64,000 nt of DNA from Sanguinoderma infundibulare (taxonomy: Eukaryota > Basidiomycota > Agaricomycetes > Polyporales > Polyporaceae), in the NCBI GenBank assembly GCA_032821775.1, contig JAVLRN010000005.1:2232001-2296000 (forward strand), read 5' to 3'. The position numbers were made by a program, and so were the translations under genes. Positions 23,621 through 34,917 of the stretch are shown one piece after another. The notes under the pieces were generated by a model. It ran no database searches. It saw only the letters and a list, made by a program, of their open reading frames with translations, and was not told the origin of the DNA. Numbering within the stretch: the first letter of the stretch is position 1; each line of letters begins with the position of its first letter.

Positions 23621-25654
23621 TCAGGACGACGGAGATAGCTTTAGGGGAAGTCTGCCGTGCCACTCGGGGCGGAGCGAGATCCACGCCTTTGCTTGTAACC
23701 CCCCAAGCTCCACGATGCCGGCCTTCTCGGCCGCGGTCGTGTATTGCTTGAACGTCGACACCTTGGCCTCGGCGTACGTCCCGGGAGGGATGCGCAAGCC
23801 GACCCAGGATCGGAGTGGCTGGAGTGCGCCGCGGAGGCGGGATTCTTCGAGGGCCTTCACGAGCGGATGGAAGTATCGCGGAATCGACGGCAATGCGTCC
23901 TCTGCGGCGACTGGAATGTCGGCCAAGGGCGCCGCAGTGGCATCTGGAACAGTACCGGCGGGGGTCGGCGAGGGCGAGCCGGGCAGTAAATTGTCCTTGC
24001 TCAGCGGAGGAAGGGGGTGCGCAGTATTAGCAATTGGAGATTCTTCGACGTCGAGCGCGGACGTGGGTGGGGTGATGTCGATCGCTTCAGATGGATTGGG
24101 CGCGTGGAACGGATCTTCCGAAGAGGACGACGAGGCAGAGTCTGAGGTCGAGATCGAGGTCGCGACTGAGGACTGCGAGCGATCGCTGGGAACACGCGAC
24201 AACGGTTCTACGGTAGCAGGACGAATGATTTGGTTTTCAAACACGAGGCGCGGGAAGGATATGGGCTCAGGTGCAATGATTGGTCCTGTATTGACACGAT
24301 GGGGAGGCGCGCTGGCAGGCTCTATTATGCCATTGAAGGATGGGTCCTGTCCAGGGCTGTTCGTTTCCATGGTAGTTTCGGAGTGCGCAACGTCGGAAGG
24401 CTGCAGAATGTCAACGTCAGTGTTCAATCTAATGCAGGGGGTGGGGAGGTCCAAAAACGATAGCGTTACTTACGGACGTCGGAACCGGAGAGTTGACAGA
24501 TGACATGGGAATAGCAGATGTACATTGACCACTTGGTACGTTAGATGGAGGCTGTTCAAATGAGGGAAACGTTCACGGAGGAGGCACGGGGAAGACAATT
24601 TCGAACGTTTAATGGGTACAAGAATGAGCTCCATAGATCCAACTACACAAATACCAAATACTTACCCTCCTCGCCGGCGACGGAGGTCGCAGTCCTTTAA
24701 GATCGTGCATGAAGTCGACGAGGTCGGGAATGGGTGGCTGTGTGGGAATGGGATCCATAATGTCGCGGAGTTGGGGTATATGACATCCAGGGGTTGGTAT
24801 GTCCAGAGGAAAACATTGGTCAGTTGTGACGATCGAAGGGTTCCTCTGATGTCTCCCATCAAAGAAGGAATTGCCGGAAGTGTTGACACCGTCAGGGGTG
24901 ATGGGTGTTATGGGGGTATTGGTCTTGAATGAAGGGCGACGACCATGCTTTGGAGTGGGCGGTGGTAGTTGGCTCCCAAAGGATGGTCGTCTCGGTGAAC
25001 GTTGGAGGGGATCATCGGAGGGGCTGTGAGATGCGTCCAACGTCTGAGGGCGGGGGGAAGTCTTGCCCATGATGTCAGTCTCCCAGTTGAGCAGGGCTGA
25101 AGCTTGAGACTTGAGACTGGCGTGGGCACAGGTGGGTGCGACGAGTACGACGCGATATTTACGGAGGCGGAGTACTGATACAGCGTAAACGAAATCTCGA
25201 TCACCGGAAATAAGGACAATTGTGGCCGGTGCAGGATTGTCGATCGCATAAGTGAGCATATCGACTATAGGATATTTAAGCGATCCGAGAGGACGGAGGA
25301 GAAGGAGGGAGACAGACCAATCATCATCTTGTCCGCGACATCCTTCCTACCGTTGTGGGGACAGTCCGTCAAGGAGACCCCACAGGACTGTAGCTCGGAG
25401 CGGAGACCGATTGATTTTGAGGAGGATTGTTCAGAGAGCTCGAGGTATGCTTTGAACAGCTTGACGATCCCGTACTCGTGGGCAACTTGACGTATGTTGT
25501 TTACGACGTCGTAGCCGGGGACACTTGTTGGAGGGGCGCAGTTCTCTGGGGGAACAGACCGAGCGATTGAAGGCGATGGTCGGGCGCGTGGAAGGGAGGG
25601 GAACATACCGTAGTCCCAGAAGATGGCAACATGCTCGTCAATGGGATGGCTCAT
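23621..25654 (-). CDS. NYN-domain (MARF1/limkain-b1-like) protein, copy 2
   Basis: Paralogue of 9039-10701. Five exons (25654-25609, 25545-25318, 25264-24666, 24551-24474, 24400-23621) give 576 aa. The NYN domain contains WDYEN (completed across intron 1), ELQSCGVSLTDCPHNGRKD, VADKMMIVDML and VLISGDRDFVYAVSVL. A Ser/Pro-rich linker about 100 residues longer than in copy 1 follows. The C-terminus (FHPLVKALEESRLRG to AWISLRP) aligns with the OST-HTH/LOTUS-like end of copy 1. Intron 1 is a normal GT-AG (donor gtatgt), whereas the same position in copy 1 is GC-AG. Predicted RNA-directed function; substrate unknown. Confidence 0.87.
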
Positions 25655-26228
25655 GGCAGCCTACTCCGGGGGTCCTGGGTGAGGTCGGGTCGGGAGAGGG
25701 CTGGGAGTGAGAGGTGAAGAGGGCAAGCGAGGGGGCGGTTGGGCGGGGGGACTGCGTGTACTTGCGTTGTACCGCATGTCGGTAGCATGGGCGGTACGCC
25801 ATGTTCTGACAGCCTCGTTTCTCAGGACCACAATCTGAAGTTTATTCGGCATCGCCATGGCAGTCATCCGGGTCAGTTGCCTAGCATGATGCGGCGCGAT
25901 GCAAGCAGAATTCTAGATTGGCTCGTAGCACTGGAGCTGGAGTTACAATGAGCCGATATCCATACAAGAGGCCGCAAGCGGGGGAAGGCAAGAGGCAGGC
26001 AAAGGCCGCAAGCAGCTGAGGTCGATCGACCGTCGATGACATCGCAGCCAATACACTGTGCACAGCCTCCCGGGGAGTCGCGGCTAGATAAGATTAGATC
26101 CACCTGGAGCCAGTAAGTGCCACGTCCGATCAGAGACAGACGCGGTCGCACTCTCTACTCACGGCGTCCCCACTCGGCTCTCATTACAATCTCCCCTGGG
26201 TGTCCGACTTTGTCTTCGCTCAGTCAGG
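25655..26228. other. Divergent promoter region NYN copy 2 / glucosidase I
   Basis: 574 bp between two divergent start codons. C-rich near the NYN start on the minus strand. No clear TATA box and no supported gene. Confidence 0.5.
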
Positions 26229-29200
26229 ATGAGGTTCCTATGGGTCCTGCTGCCCATCCTCCCCTCGGTCTTCGCCAAGCCGGGGAACGGCTCTGACCCT
26301 CTCTTCTGGGGCACATATCGACCCAACCTCTACTTCGGCCTGAGGCCCAAGCTCCCCCAGTCTCTCCTCACTGGGTTCATGTGGTTCGGAACACAAGACT
26401 ACCAGTCCGTCTCCCGTCCGTCTACCTTGCCTGTCTCCTCGCCACCGCAACTGACGCACGCGACTGCAAAAACCAGGCACGCGCCATGGATGCGACCAGG
26501 GTGACGGTCTCGATGGTTACTCTTGGGCCGAGTACGATCCCCGCGACGGCGGTGTTCAGGTCATCAAGGACGGTCCCAACAACGTCAAGCTCACGACAGA
26601 ATTCTTGAAAGTTCCAGGCGGAGACCACGGAGGAAGTTGGGCTGCTAGGATCAAGGGGGAGCCTCTTAACCCTCGTCCGTCCCACTTGCACAACACTATT
26701 GCACTTCTTTTTTGCTGATGGAATGCCAGTTCTTCCTTCTCGCATATCTCCCATGTTCTACATTGGCCTCGAGGGTCTCGGCGGGATTGACATGGAAACG
26801 GAGGAGGACGACAACGTTCGTTCTCCCCTTCCCAGCAGCTCCATACGATATCCTCTGACAAACTGCTTGTAGGGCATTGACGGTCCTGTCGTCTTCACAG
26901 GCTCAACGCCTGACCTAGACGACTTCACTATCCGCATTGTCGATAGTAAGACACGCTCTCTTCCTGAAACGTATCTTGTAAGACCTGATCGTGTCTGGTA
27001 GGTCTAAACAATGTCTACATCACAGACGGTCAATTCGCAAATGCATTCCATCACAGGACTGGCAAGTCTCATCTTCTCGGTCTACGGGTTCCCCCGGGCG
27101 AGATTTGGAAAGCACAAGGTAGGCCTCCCCCACTTGGCTTCTCCTTGACGTCCCAATATAATTCACTGGACTATAGAGTTCATACAGGGCCCCCTCATTA
27201 GACATGCTCAGGACATCATCAAGTCGTACACTGATCCTCAGAAGGGATATCCAGACCCAGCCTTTATCTTCCAACTTCCGGACGAGATTTACAGTGGCAG
27301 CAATCTGTTTGCGGTCCAGAAGCACTTCGATGGGCCTTTCCAATTCGATGTCTTCTTCGAGAGCGGCAAGCAGAAGCTGACCTGTAGGCATCCATTCAAG
27401 TTTGCATATCGTTCTTGGGATTGACGTGCATGCATACAGCCACCGTCTTGGATGAGGGTATTCCTGCGTTGTCCGCCTCGTACAACAACCGCTTCGATGC
27501 CGTCTTCCCTATCCCCTCAAATTACGGGTCGTCCGACCCCGAGTCTCTCCGAAAGTTCTCTAAAGCTATCACTTCCAACCTGATCGGTGGTGTCGGCTAC
27601 TTCTACGGCACGTCTCTCATCGACCGTGGCTTTGCGTATGAGTGGGACCAGGACGATGACAGCGATGGTGATTCTGACGAGAAAAAAGGACCGACCCTGG
27701 TTGAGCCCAAGAGTCTTCTGACGGCGACCCCGAGCCGAAGCTTCTTCCCTCGGGGTTTCTACTGGTATGTGTGCATGTATGCGCAAATCGATGCAAGTAT
27801 TCACGTCATATTCAGGGACGAGGGCTTCCACCTACTGCACATCGGCGAGTGGGATAATGACCTCACGTAAGTGGCCGTCGACGGGCATCATAGCATCGCT
27901 CCCTCTGATATGGTACTCTATACATGCAGCCTTGAGATCCTTCGCAGCTGGATCAACCTGATCGATGAGGACGGCTGGGTCGCGCGCGAGCAAATCCTCG
28001 GCGAGGAAGCCCGCAGTCGCGTCCCGCCAGAATTCCAGACCCAGGTCCCCAACTACGCCAACCCGCCCACGCTCACCATGGCTGTCACCGCGTTCATCGA
28101 CCGCCTCCGGCAGCACCAGAAGGGCCCGTCCGACGCGGACCTCGGCATGGACTTTGGCCTCGGCTCCCAGGTCCCGCTCCCGTCCGATACGTCGTCGTCG
28201 TCGGTCCCCGGGCGGCGCTTCCTCGACGAGCCGGAACTCGCGCTCGAGTACCTCCGGTCGATCTACAAACCACTCAAGCGCCACTATGAGTGGTTCCGCC
28301 GGACGCAGCGCGGGCAGATCAAGCAGTACGGGCGCAAGGCGCGCTCGCGCACGGAGGCGTACCGCTGGCGCGGCCGCTCGGCGGAGCATGTGCTGACGAG
28401 CGGGATGGACGACTACCCGCGCGGGCCGCCGCACGCGGGGGAGCTCCACCTGGACCTGATCTCGTGGATGGCGTTCTTCTCGCGGACGATGCGGGACATC
28501 GCCGAGTTCGTGGGCGAGGCGGACGACGCGGCGGCGTTCGAGGAGATCGCGCGGGCGACGATTGCGAACATTGACGGTGAGGGATTGTGCAATTTCCGCA
28601 ACGCCGGACGCTGACGTGCGTTGTTAGATCTTCACTGGAGCGAGGAAGAGCAGATGTACTGCGACGTCGGCGTGAACGACGAAGGTGAGTCGTTGCTTCC
28701 TTCGCTCCCTCTCCCTTCCCCTCCCCCTTCGCTCCTTTCTTCACTCCTCCGTCTTCAACTCAACTAACTGACAGGGCCCTGATACAGACGAGTCGCATCA
28801 CGTCTGCCACAAGGGCTACCTCTCCCTCTTCCCCTTCCTCCTCGGCCTCCTCCCGCCCGACTCGCCGCACCTCGGCGCCATCCTCGACCTCCTCCGGGAC
28901 CCGAACCACCTCTGGTCGCCGTACGGTCTCCGGAGCCTGTCCGCGGCGCACCCCGAGTTCGGCCAGGGCGAGAACTACTGGAAGGGCCCGATCTGGATCC
29001 AGATGAACTACCTCGCGCTCGCGTCCCTCCACAAGGTCTGTCGTCCGCGTTTGTGTTTGTGCCTCAGTTTTCGGCGCAGGTAGTTGACGGGCGCTGGTGG
29101 ACGCGAGCCAGAACTACGCCGCGCAGGAGGGCCCGCACCGGCAGCGCGCGCAGGAGATCTACGCGGAGCTCCGGAAGAACGTCATCGACAACGTCCACAA

Positions 29201-29538
29201 GGTGCGTCGGCGCGCGCCACGTATACGGCGCGGAGGTCGTTCTTCTCTCATGTCTCGTCTCGGGTGATGACCTCGTGCGTGTGTGCAGGAGTACGTCCGG
29301 ACTGGATACGTGTGGGAGCAGTACGACGCGCTCACGGGTGAGGGCAAGCGAAGGTACGCCGTCGACATGCGAGGGGATGATTCTGAGCGGAAGCTGATCC
29401 CGCTTGCTGCAGTCATCCGTTCACCGGGTGGACGTCGCTCGTCACGCTCGGTCAGTGCTTCCGTTTCTGTCTTGCAATTTGGTCTTGTTGAGCTGACTGG
29501 ACGTTTGAACGGCTGCAGTCATCTCGGAGAAGTATTGA
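26229..29538 (+). CDS. Mannosyl-oligosaccharide glucosidase (glucosidase I, GH63)
   Basis: ER enzyme that removes the outermost alpha-1,2-glucose from Glc3Man9GlcNAc2, the first trimming step of N-glycosylation (yeast CWH41). ATG 26229 opens a signal peptide or anchor (MRFLWVLLPILPSVFA). The GH63 N-terminal signature follows: LFWGTYRPNLYFGLRPK and then GFMWF. Later exons show GDGLDGYSWAEYDPRDGG, LTTEFLKVPGGDHGGSWAAR, FFPRGFYW, DEGFHLLHIGEWD, and the catalytic-domain signatures SPYGLRSLS, GQGENYWKGPIWIQMNY and EQYD, ending in FTGWTSLVTLVISEKY. The last exon is only seven codons, after an intron with donor gtcagt. About 800 aa and a dozen introns. Complete as far as I can see. Confidence 0.93.
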
Positions 29539-30392
29539 GCGTCTCTGTCGCGTTTGGGAGGGGGGGGGGGTTTATCCTATACCTATATGTATTGCATACA
29601 AAAGCTTGACGAACTGCCCGCAGCTCGCTCATGTTGTCATCACGGAAGACGGCGATGGATGTTTGGAACGCTCCGAGCTTCGTGCATGCAGTCGAGCGGA
29701 CGGCCGTTCCTTCCTCCGACCGTGACACGCCGAGAGAGGTATATAGATGGGCTACAGAGTGGCAGAACGCGAGATTATGTCAACATGATCAGAGAGGCTC
29801 CGTGGACGGACCGAAGAAAGTGCAATGGTGAATGGGTGGATGGATGGATGGAGAAGGGTAGCCCGACGGCGCAGCCGAGGTGTTGGTATTGGTATTATGT
29901 CTACGGAAAGACGGAAGACGAGAGGATCCACAATCGTCTGTCTGTCTGTCAATGCAATGGGAGGGGATATTTGGTGGGGCGACGGAGAGGTGGAACTCAG
30001 TGCGAAGAGCATAAACATTACGAGTTGCGAAAGCGAAGCAGCATGTGCAGGAGAGAAAGCATGAACGGACATCAACAGTCGTGAACGGCGAACGAACTAT
30101 GGCGGACAGAGACAGAGACAGAGACAGAGAGACAGGCAGTAGGCAGCGGCGCCGACACGGGATCCGCCGCATACACACATATGTAACGATGATGAATTTT
30201 CGTATGCGCGAGATGGGAGGTATGCCAATGCAGGTGACTAATGAGGTGCGATGCCAGAGGTGATGCATGATGAATGATAAAAAAGAGGGGGAGGGACGGA
30301 ACAGCACGTCCTGAGACCATAGACCAGGGATCCGACGGGGCGTAGCGTGTGGACAACCACTGTACACATTAAGAGGGGAAGACTGCCGGACG
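29539..30392. other. Intergenic region with simple repeats
   Basis: No gene supported. It holds an 11-G run (29560-29570), a GGAT tract (about 29834-29851) and a GACAGA tract (about 30105-30134). It separates the 3' ends of two convergent genes. Confidence 0.55.
30105..30134 (+). repeat. (GACAGA)n microsatellite
   Basis: About five tandem GACAGA units, slightly imperfect at the right end (GAGACAGG). Non-coding. Confidence 0.8.
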
Positions 30393-31886
30393 TCAGAGCA
30401 AGTTCATGATCTCGTCCGGATCGAAGTGAAGCGAGTCGAAGTGCAGCGAGTCGAGCCGCATCTCGAGATCGGCGGCGTCAGCCTCGCCGGTAAGCGGATC
30501 GCTCAGCTGCGAATACGAGGACGCTCGGGAGGACAAGGCTTGTGACGACGCGTTGGACGTCCGAGACGATGAGGCGGAGAGAACGGCCGAGGAGTCCGTT
30601 GACAGTGGACGCGAGCGGGATGCCGCGAATACATCGTCAGATTCTTGTGGTGGAGGAGCCTGGAGATGGGGCAAACGAGTCAACGTGTATTACAACGAAG
30701 GAGAGGCGGAGAGTAATCTACGTACAGAGTCCGAGGGATATAGCGGAGCATTCGAACTCCCGCCAGTGAACAACTTCTGCAACTCGAGGACAGAGAGTCT
30801 GCGAACGAAAGATCGTCGCTTCTGCACTCCGGGTCTGGGAGTCTGAGGCAGCTCCGGCTGATCAGGTTGGGGCGCTGGGGTTGGAGACTTGGGTGATGAG
30901 GGGAGACAGTCCTCGAGAGAAGAATGACGTAACTGATGCAAAGGTGGAGAGGAAAGGTCGGTGAGCGACATCGGAGGCACGGATGGAGACGAGTCGGAGT
31001 CGACGAGAGTGGGGGATGTGGGGGGCAAGAGCTCGTCCGCGGGCGAGGCTGGCCGACTGGTCTGGTTGTCCTTGTTGTCCTTGAAAGAAGTGAACAACTG
31101 GGAGATGGTGAGCGATCTCCGCCGTGATATTGGTGGAGAGGCGAGTCTCGAGGATGAGGGGTCTTGATATGAATGCCGCGAAGGGAGGGTCGAAGCTTCC
31201 GAGTCGATTCGGTTCTGGTCCTGGTTCCGGGGATGGGGCTGTGGGGGGAGGTGGTTGTGGTCTTGAGGTAGGGGGTGGGGGACGCTGACGGTCGCTCTCC
31301 GGTCACGACTTGCCTTGCCGACGTTCTTGATTGAGCGCAGAGCCTGGGTAGCCCGCGCGCGGAAGGTGCTCGTCTTCTTGGCCTTGACGGTTTGCTCGTG
31401 AGCAATGTCGGCAATGCCCTCGTCCCTGCGGTACTTGACGACCTCGACGACGTCTTCGTCGTCGTACTTGCGCACGCCGCGAGTACGGATGTCTGTCTGG
31501 CCGTCCGGCTCGAGCTCCATGTCCATCTCGAGGTCTGGGGCACGGAACTTGAAGTTCATGATGCTGCCGCGGCGGGGCATGACGACGGTCTCCTGGGACT
31601 CGTTGGGGAAGGTCCGGCGAAAGGCGGGGGCACGGTTGTCGGTCTGCTGACAGAAGCTGAGTGCGACGTCGAGGGCCTCCATGTCTGGCGGGGTGGTGAG
31701 GCTCTCCTTTGCGGCTTGGGTTGCATCGAAGTAGCAGAATGGGGGGTTGTACTCGAGTTCTTCGTCGGGTGGGTGGACGAAGACGTTGGGCATTTGCTGA
31801 AGCATGAATTCCTGGGACGGCGGAGGCACTGAGGTGTTGAGCGCGGGAGCGGGGTGGGAGGAGAGGAAAGTGAGCGTGGGCGCCAT
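30393..31886 (-). CDS. Uncharacterised Ser/Pro-rich protein
   Basis: Not recognised as a named family. Two exons joined by a clean GT-AG intron (donor gtacgt after the codons for SDS, acceptor ctccag before APPPQE) give about 470 aa. The N-terminal ~180 residues are the ordered part: MLQQMPNVFVHPPDEELEYN, then PPFCYFDAT and an acidic segment reading DLEMDMELEPDG. A short basic patch follows (TFRARATQALRSIKN), and the rest is low-complexity Ser/Pro with SP/TP sites that look like phosphorylation targets. RRRSLTISQLFTSF and RRSFVRRLSVLELQKLF are two related basic-hydrophobic motifs. The C-terminus is a short acidic tail with a repeated DSLHFDSLHFD motif. A regulatory or scaffold protein is a guess from composition only. 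Start chosen at MAPTLTF, since the upstream in-frame codons look like leader. Confidence 0.7.
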
Positions 31887-32289
31887 GGGCGGCGGTCGTG
31901 AGGGGAAAGGAGGGGGATGGAAAGGAAGGAGGGTCAACGGGAGCTGGGGGTCGTGGAGGGGATCGGGGGCGGGGCGGGGGCGGGAGAGTCGGAGTGGAGA
32001 GGACTGGTCGCAGGAGCGCGCCGAGCGGCGTTGAGTTCGAAAGCGGCTGCACGCGTCCAGCGCCCAAGTCGACGCGGTCACGTCAGCCCCGCTCTGACTA
32101 AGCCGATCGTCCCAGACTTGGATGGCGTATCCTCGCGGCACAGTTCATGCACCACAGCATTGCTCACAGCCAGCGCATCAATCAATGCCTTACGAGCACA
32201 AACTCTATGTAAAGTAGTATTTCCTATGTCGTCCATGCTCGGACGCTCGTGATTCGTGACTCCTCCAAGCAAGCCTCCAAGTCTAATGC
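31887..32289. other. Intergenic region
   Basis: Promoter side of the Ser/Pro-rich protein and 3' side of the MFS transporter, both on the minus strand. No gene seen. Confidence 0.5.
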
Positions 32290-34479
32290 CTATTCGCTCG
32301 TCACAGCCATCTCCTTTTCGTCCATGTCCGCACGAGATGATGGCTCCGTATGAATGATCCCGTCGTCCTGCAGCGCCCATTTCGATTTGCTCCGCACCCA
32401 GGAACCGTATCTCTAACCGCATCGTCAGCTCCACAATATCCCGCAGCGACGTCAGCCTGAAGAATGACTTGCATAGAACAGGAACGGCACCGGCATGCAC
32501 GCCGTCGCCAGGAAGGCAAACACGCTGCACCCCCAGCCGTCACCCAGGTTGCCGTTCAATGTCGGGCTGATCAGCGGAAATACCGCTGCGACCACCGACC
32601 GAGTGACAACCGTGGACGCGATCGCACTCGAGCAATATATCGAGTAGGCGTCCATTAGGTATTGTACCAAGCCTTGCATAATCACCGCGCAAGAGAATCC
32701 GAATGGGATCCCAGCAAGCACCGGTACGATCCAGTGAATCGGTGGGTCGCTCGTCCTACTCGCATTGTATTTGCATTTGCATTGGTTAGAACGACGATTG
32801 ACGTCACTACACAGATGCTACTCACCATCCAAACCAGAAAAGACTGATCGGAAGGAATACACCGCCAACCATAGGCAAGTATAGCCTCCTAGAAACACGG
32901 GTAGATAACGAGAGCTCAGAATCAGGACACCAGAAAAACGGGGCGTGCGTACGCTTCTGGGATCGTCCTGCCATCGTTACGGTCCATCGCCCTCTGGTAG
33001 AGTTTGTTCTGAATCGGAACAAATGATAATCCAATCATGTTCCCCACACCAATCGCCAGGAACGTAAGCCCGCTCTCTCCTTCCGAGAACCCTCTGCGCT
33101 CCTGGAACACAATAGGGTATGCCGCGAAAAACGAGTACAGCGTCGCGTACGCAATCGCAATGTAGATTGCGAGCAGCAAGACGATGGGCTCCGTGACCAA
33201 GAAGTCTATGACGCCACTTAACCAAACGGGACAAACAGAGTAGCACAAAATCGTACTCACAGAATGGACGACCCATGTCTCGCTTGAGGACGGCCGACAA
33301 TGACACCGCACGGTCCGCGTCAAAACTTGAGGCATAGACACTTTCTCCCCCGCTCGCTTTCGTCAGCTTCCGCGCCCGACGACGAAGTAACACGGGCCCA
33401 AGCTAGCCACAAGCGCAAACGATGCACATTCAGCGACGACTGACCTTGCGTGTGCATGGTGCTCGAGTCATGCGGCGGTCTGCTTACAGTTTCTGGGGTG
33501 AGCAAGACACACGCAACGGCGTTCAGCGCGGAAAGGATGAACATGATCCAGAACGCGAAGCGCCATCCCAGTCGTGACTGGGACACCCAGCCACCGACAA
33601 GCGGTCCAAAGACTGCAATAAATATAAATATGAATATAAATGGCATGAGTGCTCAGATATTGATTGATAAGAGGCTTTTTGCTAGAACGCAGACGCACCA
33701 GGTCCCATCCACGGTGCCGTGCCATACAGGGAAGCGGCAAGGCCTCGCTCTCGGGCGACCCACATGTCGCTCAACGCACCCCCGGCGTTCGTCAACGCTG
33801 ACAGCTGCACAGTCAGAGATATGCAGAAGGCGAACGGGCACTGCGATAGGACGTACGGGCCGATCCGAAAATACCGGCAAGCAGGCGAGTGCTGAGTATC
33901 GTCGCCGCATTGTGGCCCAGGGCACCCCCCAGATGGAACAGCACAAAGACCGAGCCGGTGACGACGAAGACGATCCGCTGTACGGTTCAGGTGCGACGTC
34001 AGCTACGGTGGTTATGCCGCAATGAGCTTAGTTGGCTCACCCTCCCGTAAATCTCCCCGAGGGGCGCGAAGAGCAGAGGGCCCAGCCCGAATCCCAGCAC
34101 GTACAGCGACACGCCGAGGATCGCGACGGTCTGGGACAGGTGTAGCTCTGCGCTCATGGAGGCCAAGCCGCCCGAGTAGCAACTGCTGCAGAACGACATC
34201 GTGAACGTCGACATTGCCAGCTACATCCGACAGCGCGGTTAGCGCCGCTCACGGATCCTCTTGGATTTCGCGCAGAAACACACACACCTGCCCCGTGATG
34301 GCCCATTTTCGCTTCTTGGACCAGTTAAACGGGTTCTCCGTGTCCCCGATGTCCCAGTCGATCACATATGGGTCCTCGTGGGTCCCTGCGCCAGGGTACC
34401 TGCTCGATCCGACCGCGGCACCGCAGCCGTCCTCGACGTCGTGTGGCGCCCTGTCCGTGGCGTGCAGTACTAGTGCCAT
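32290..34479 (-). CDS. MFS transporter, DHA1 drug/polyamine antiporter type
   Basis: Proton-coupled exporter of the fungal TPO/FLR group, expected in the plasma membrane with 12 membrane segments. From ATG 34479 the cytosolic head ends in the family motif DTENPFNWSKKRKW. Then come SGGLASMSAELHLSQTVAILG, GFGLGPLLFAPLGEIYGR, the GPLVGGWVSQ segment, FLVTEPIVLLLAIYIAIAYA and FFAAYPIVFQERRGFSEGE. Later come LPMVGGVFLPISLFWFGW and AVFPLISPTLNGNLGDGWGC. The final exon is reached by a GC-AG intron (32413-32472) that restores FLFYRYGSW before a short acidic tail ending MAVTSE at 32290. About eight or nine introns, roughly 490-510 aa. Substrate unknown. Confidence 0.9.
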
Positions 34480-34917
34480 GCTACTAGGCCAGAAGGCACG
34501 TCGGCAACCACAAACCACTCGGTTGAGCTGGAGATCTTGTCCAGAGAAGATCGAAGGGACGGGCTGGGAAGAGAGCCTATCATGGGAGTCGACATATATA
34601 CGTGGGCGACGCCAGTTGTGCGAAAAACGGACGGGACATCAGACAGTGAAGCCTGCACGCCAAGCCCGGAGAGCCGTAAGTTATCGGCAAACAAACCATC
34701 GTCGTTCGGCATCGGGATGGTGAGGTGCCCGACATGGGACCCGGTCCGTGACTTCCGGAGAACCATTAGTGAGGTCAAATCGTCAGGATTCAGTTACGTT
34801 CGTGATCATCATAGTACAAAGAGGAACTGTGATTAAAGCAATGAGTGTGTACAGTGGTCGTAATAGCCACGAGCATTGAAAACGAGATGGAGAGAAATAC
34901 CGTTGTGCGCATTTGCA
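34480..34917. other. Intergenic region
   Basis: Promoter of the MFS gene on its left and 3' flank of the next minus-strand gene on its right. Nothing else seen. Confidence 0.5.

Noticed and set aside
23187..24503. 438-codon open frame on the plus strand
   Set aside because: It is antisense to the last exons of NYN copy 2, has no domain or splice logic, and is a by-product of GC-rich codon use on the other strand.
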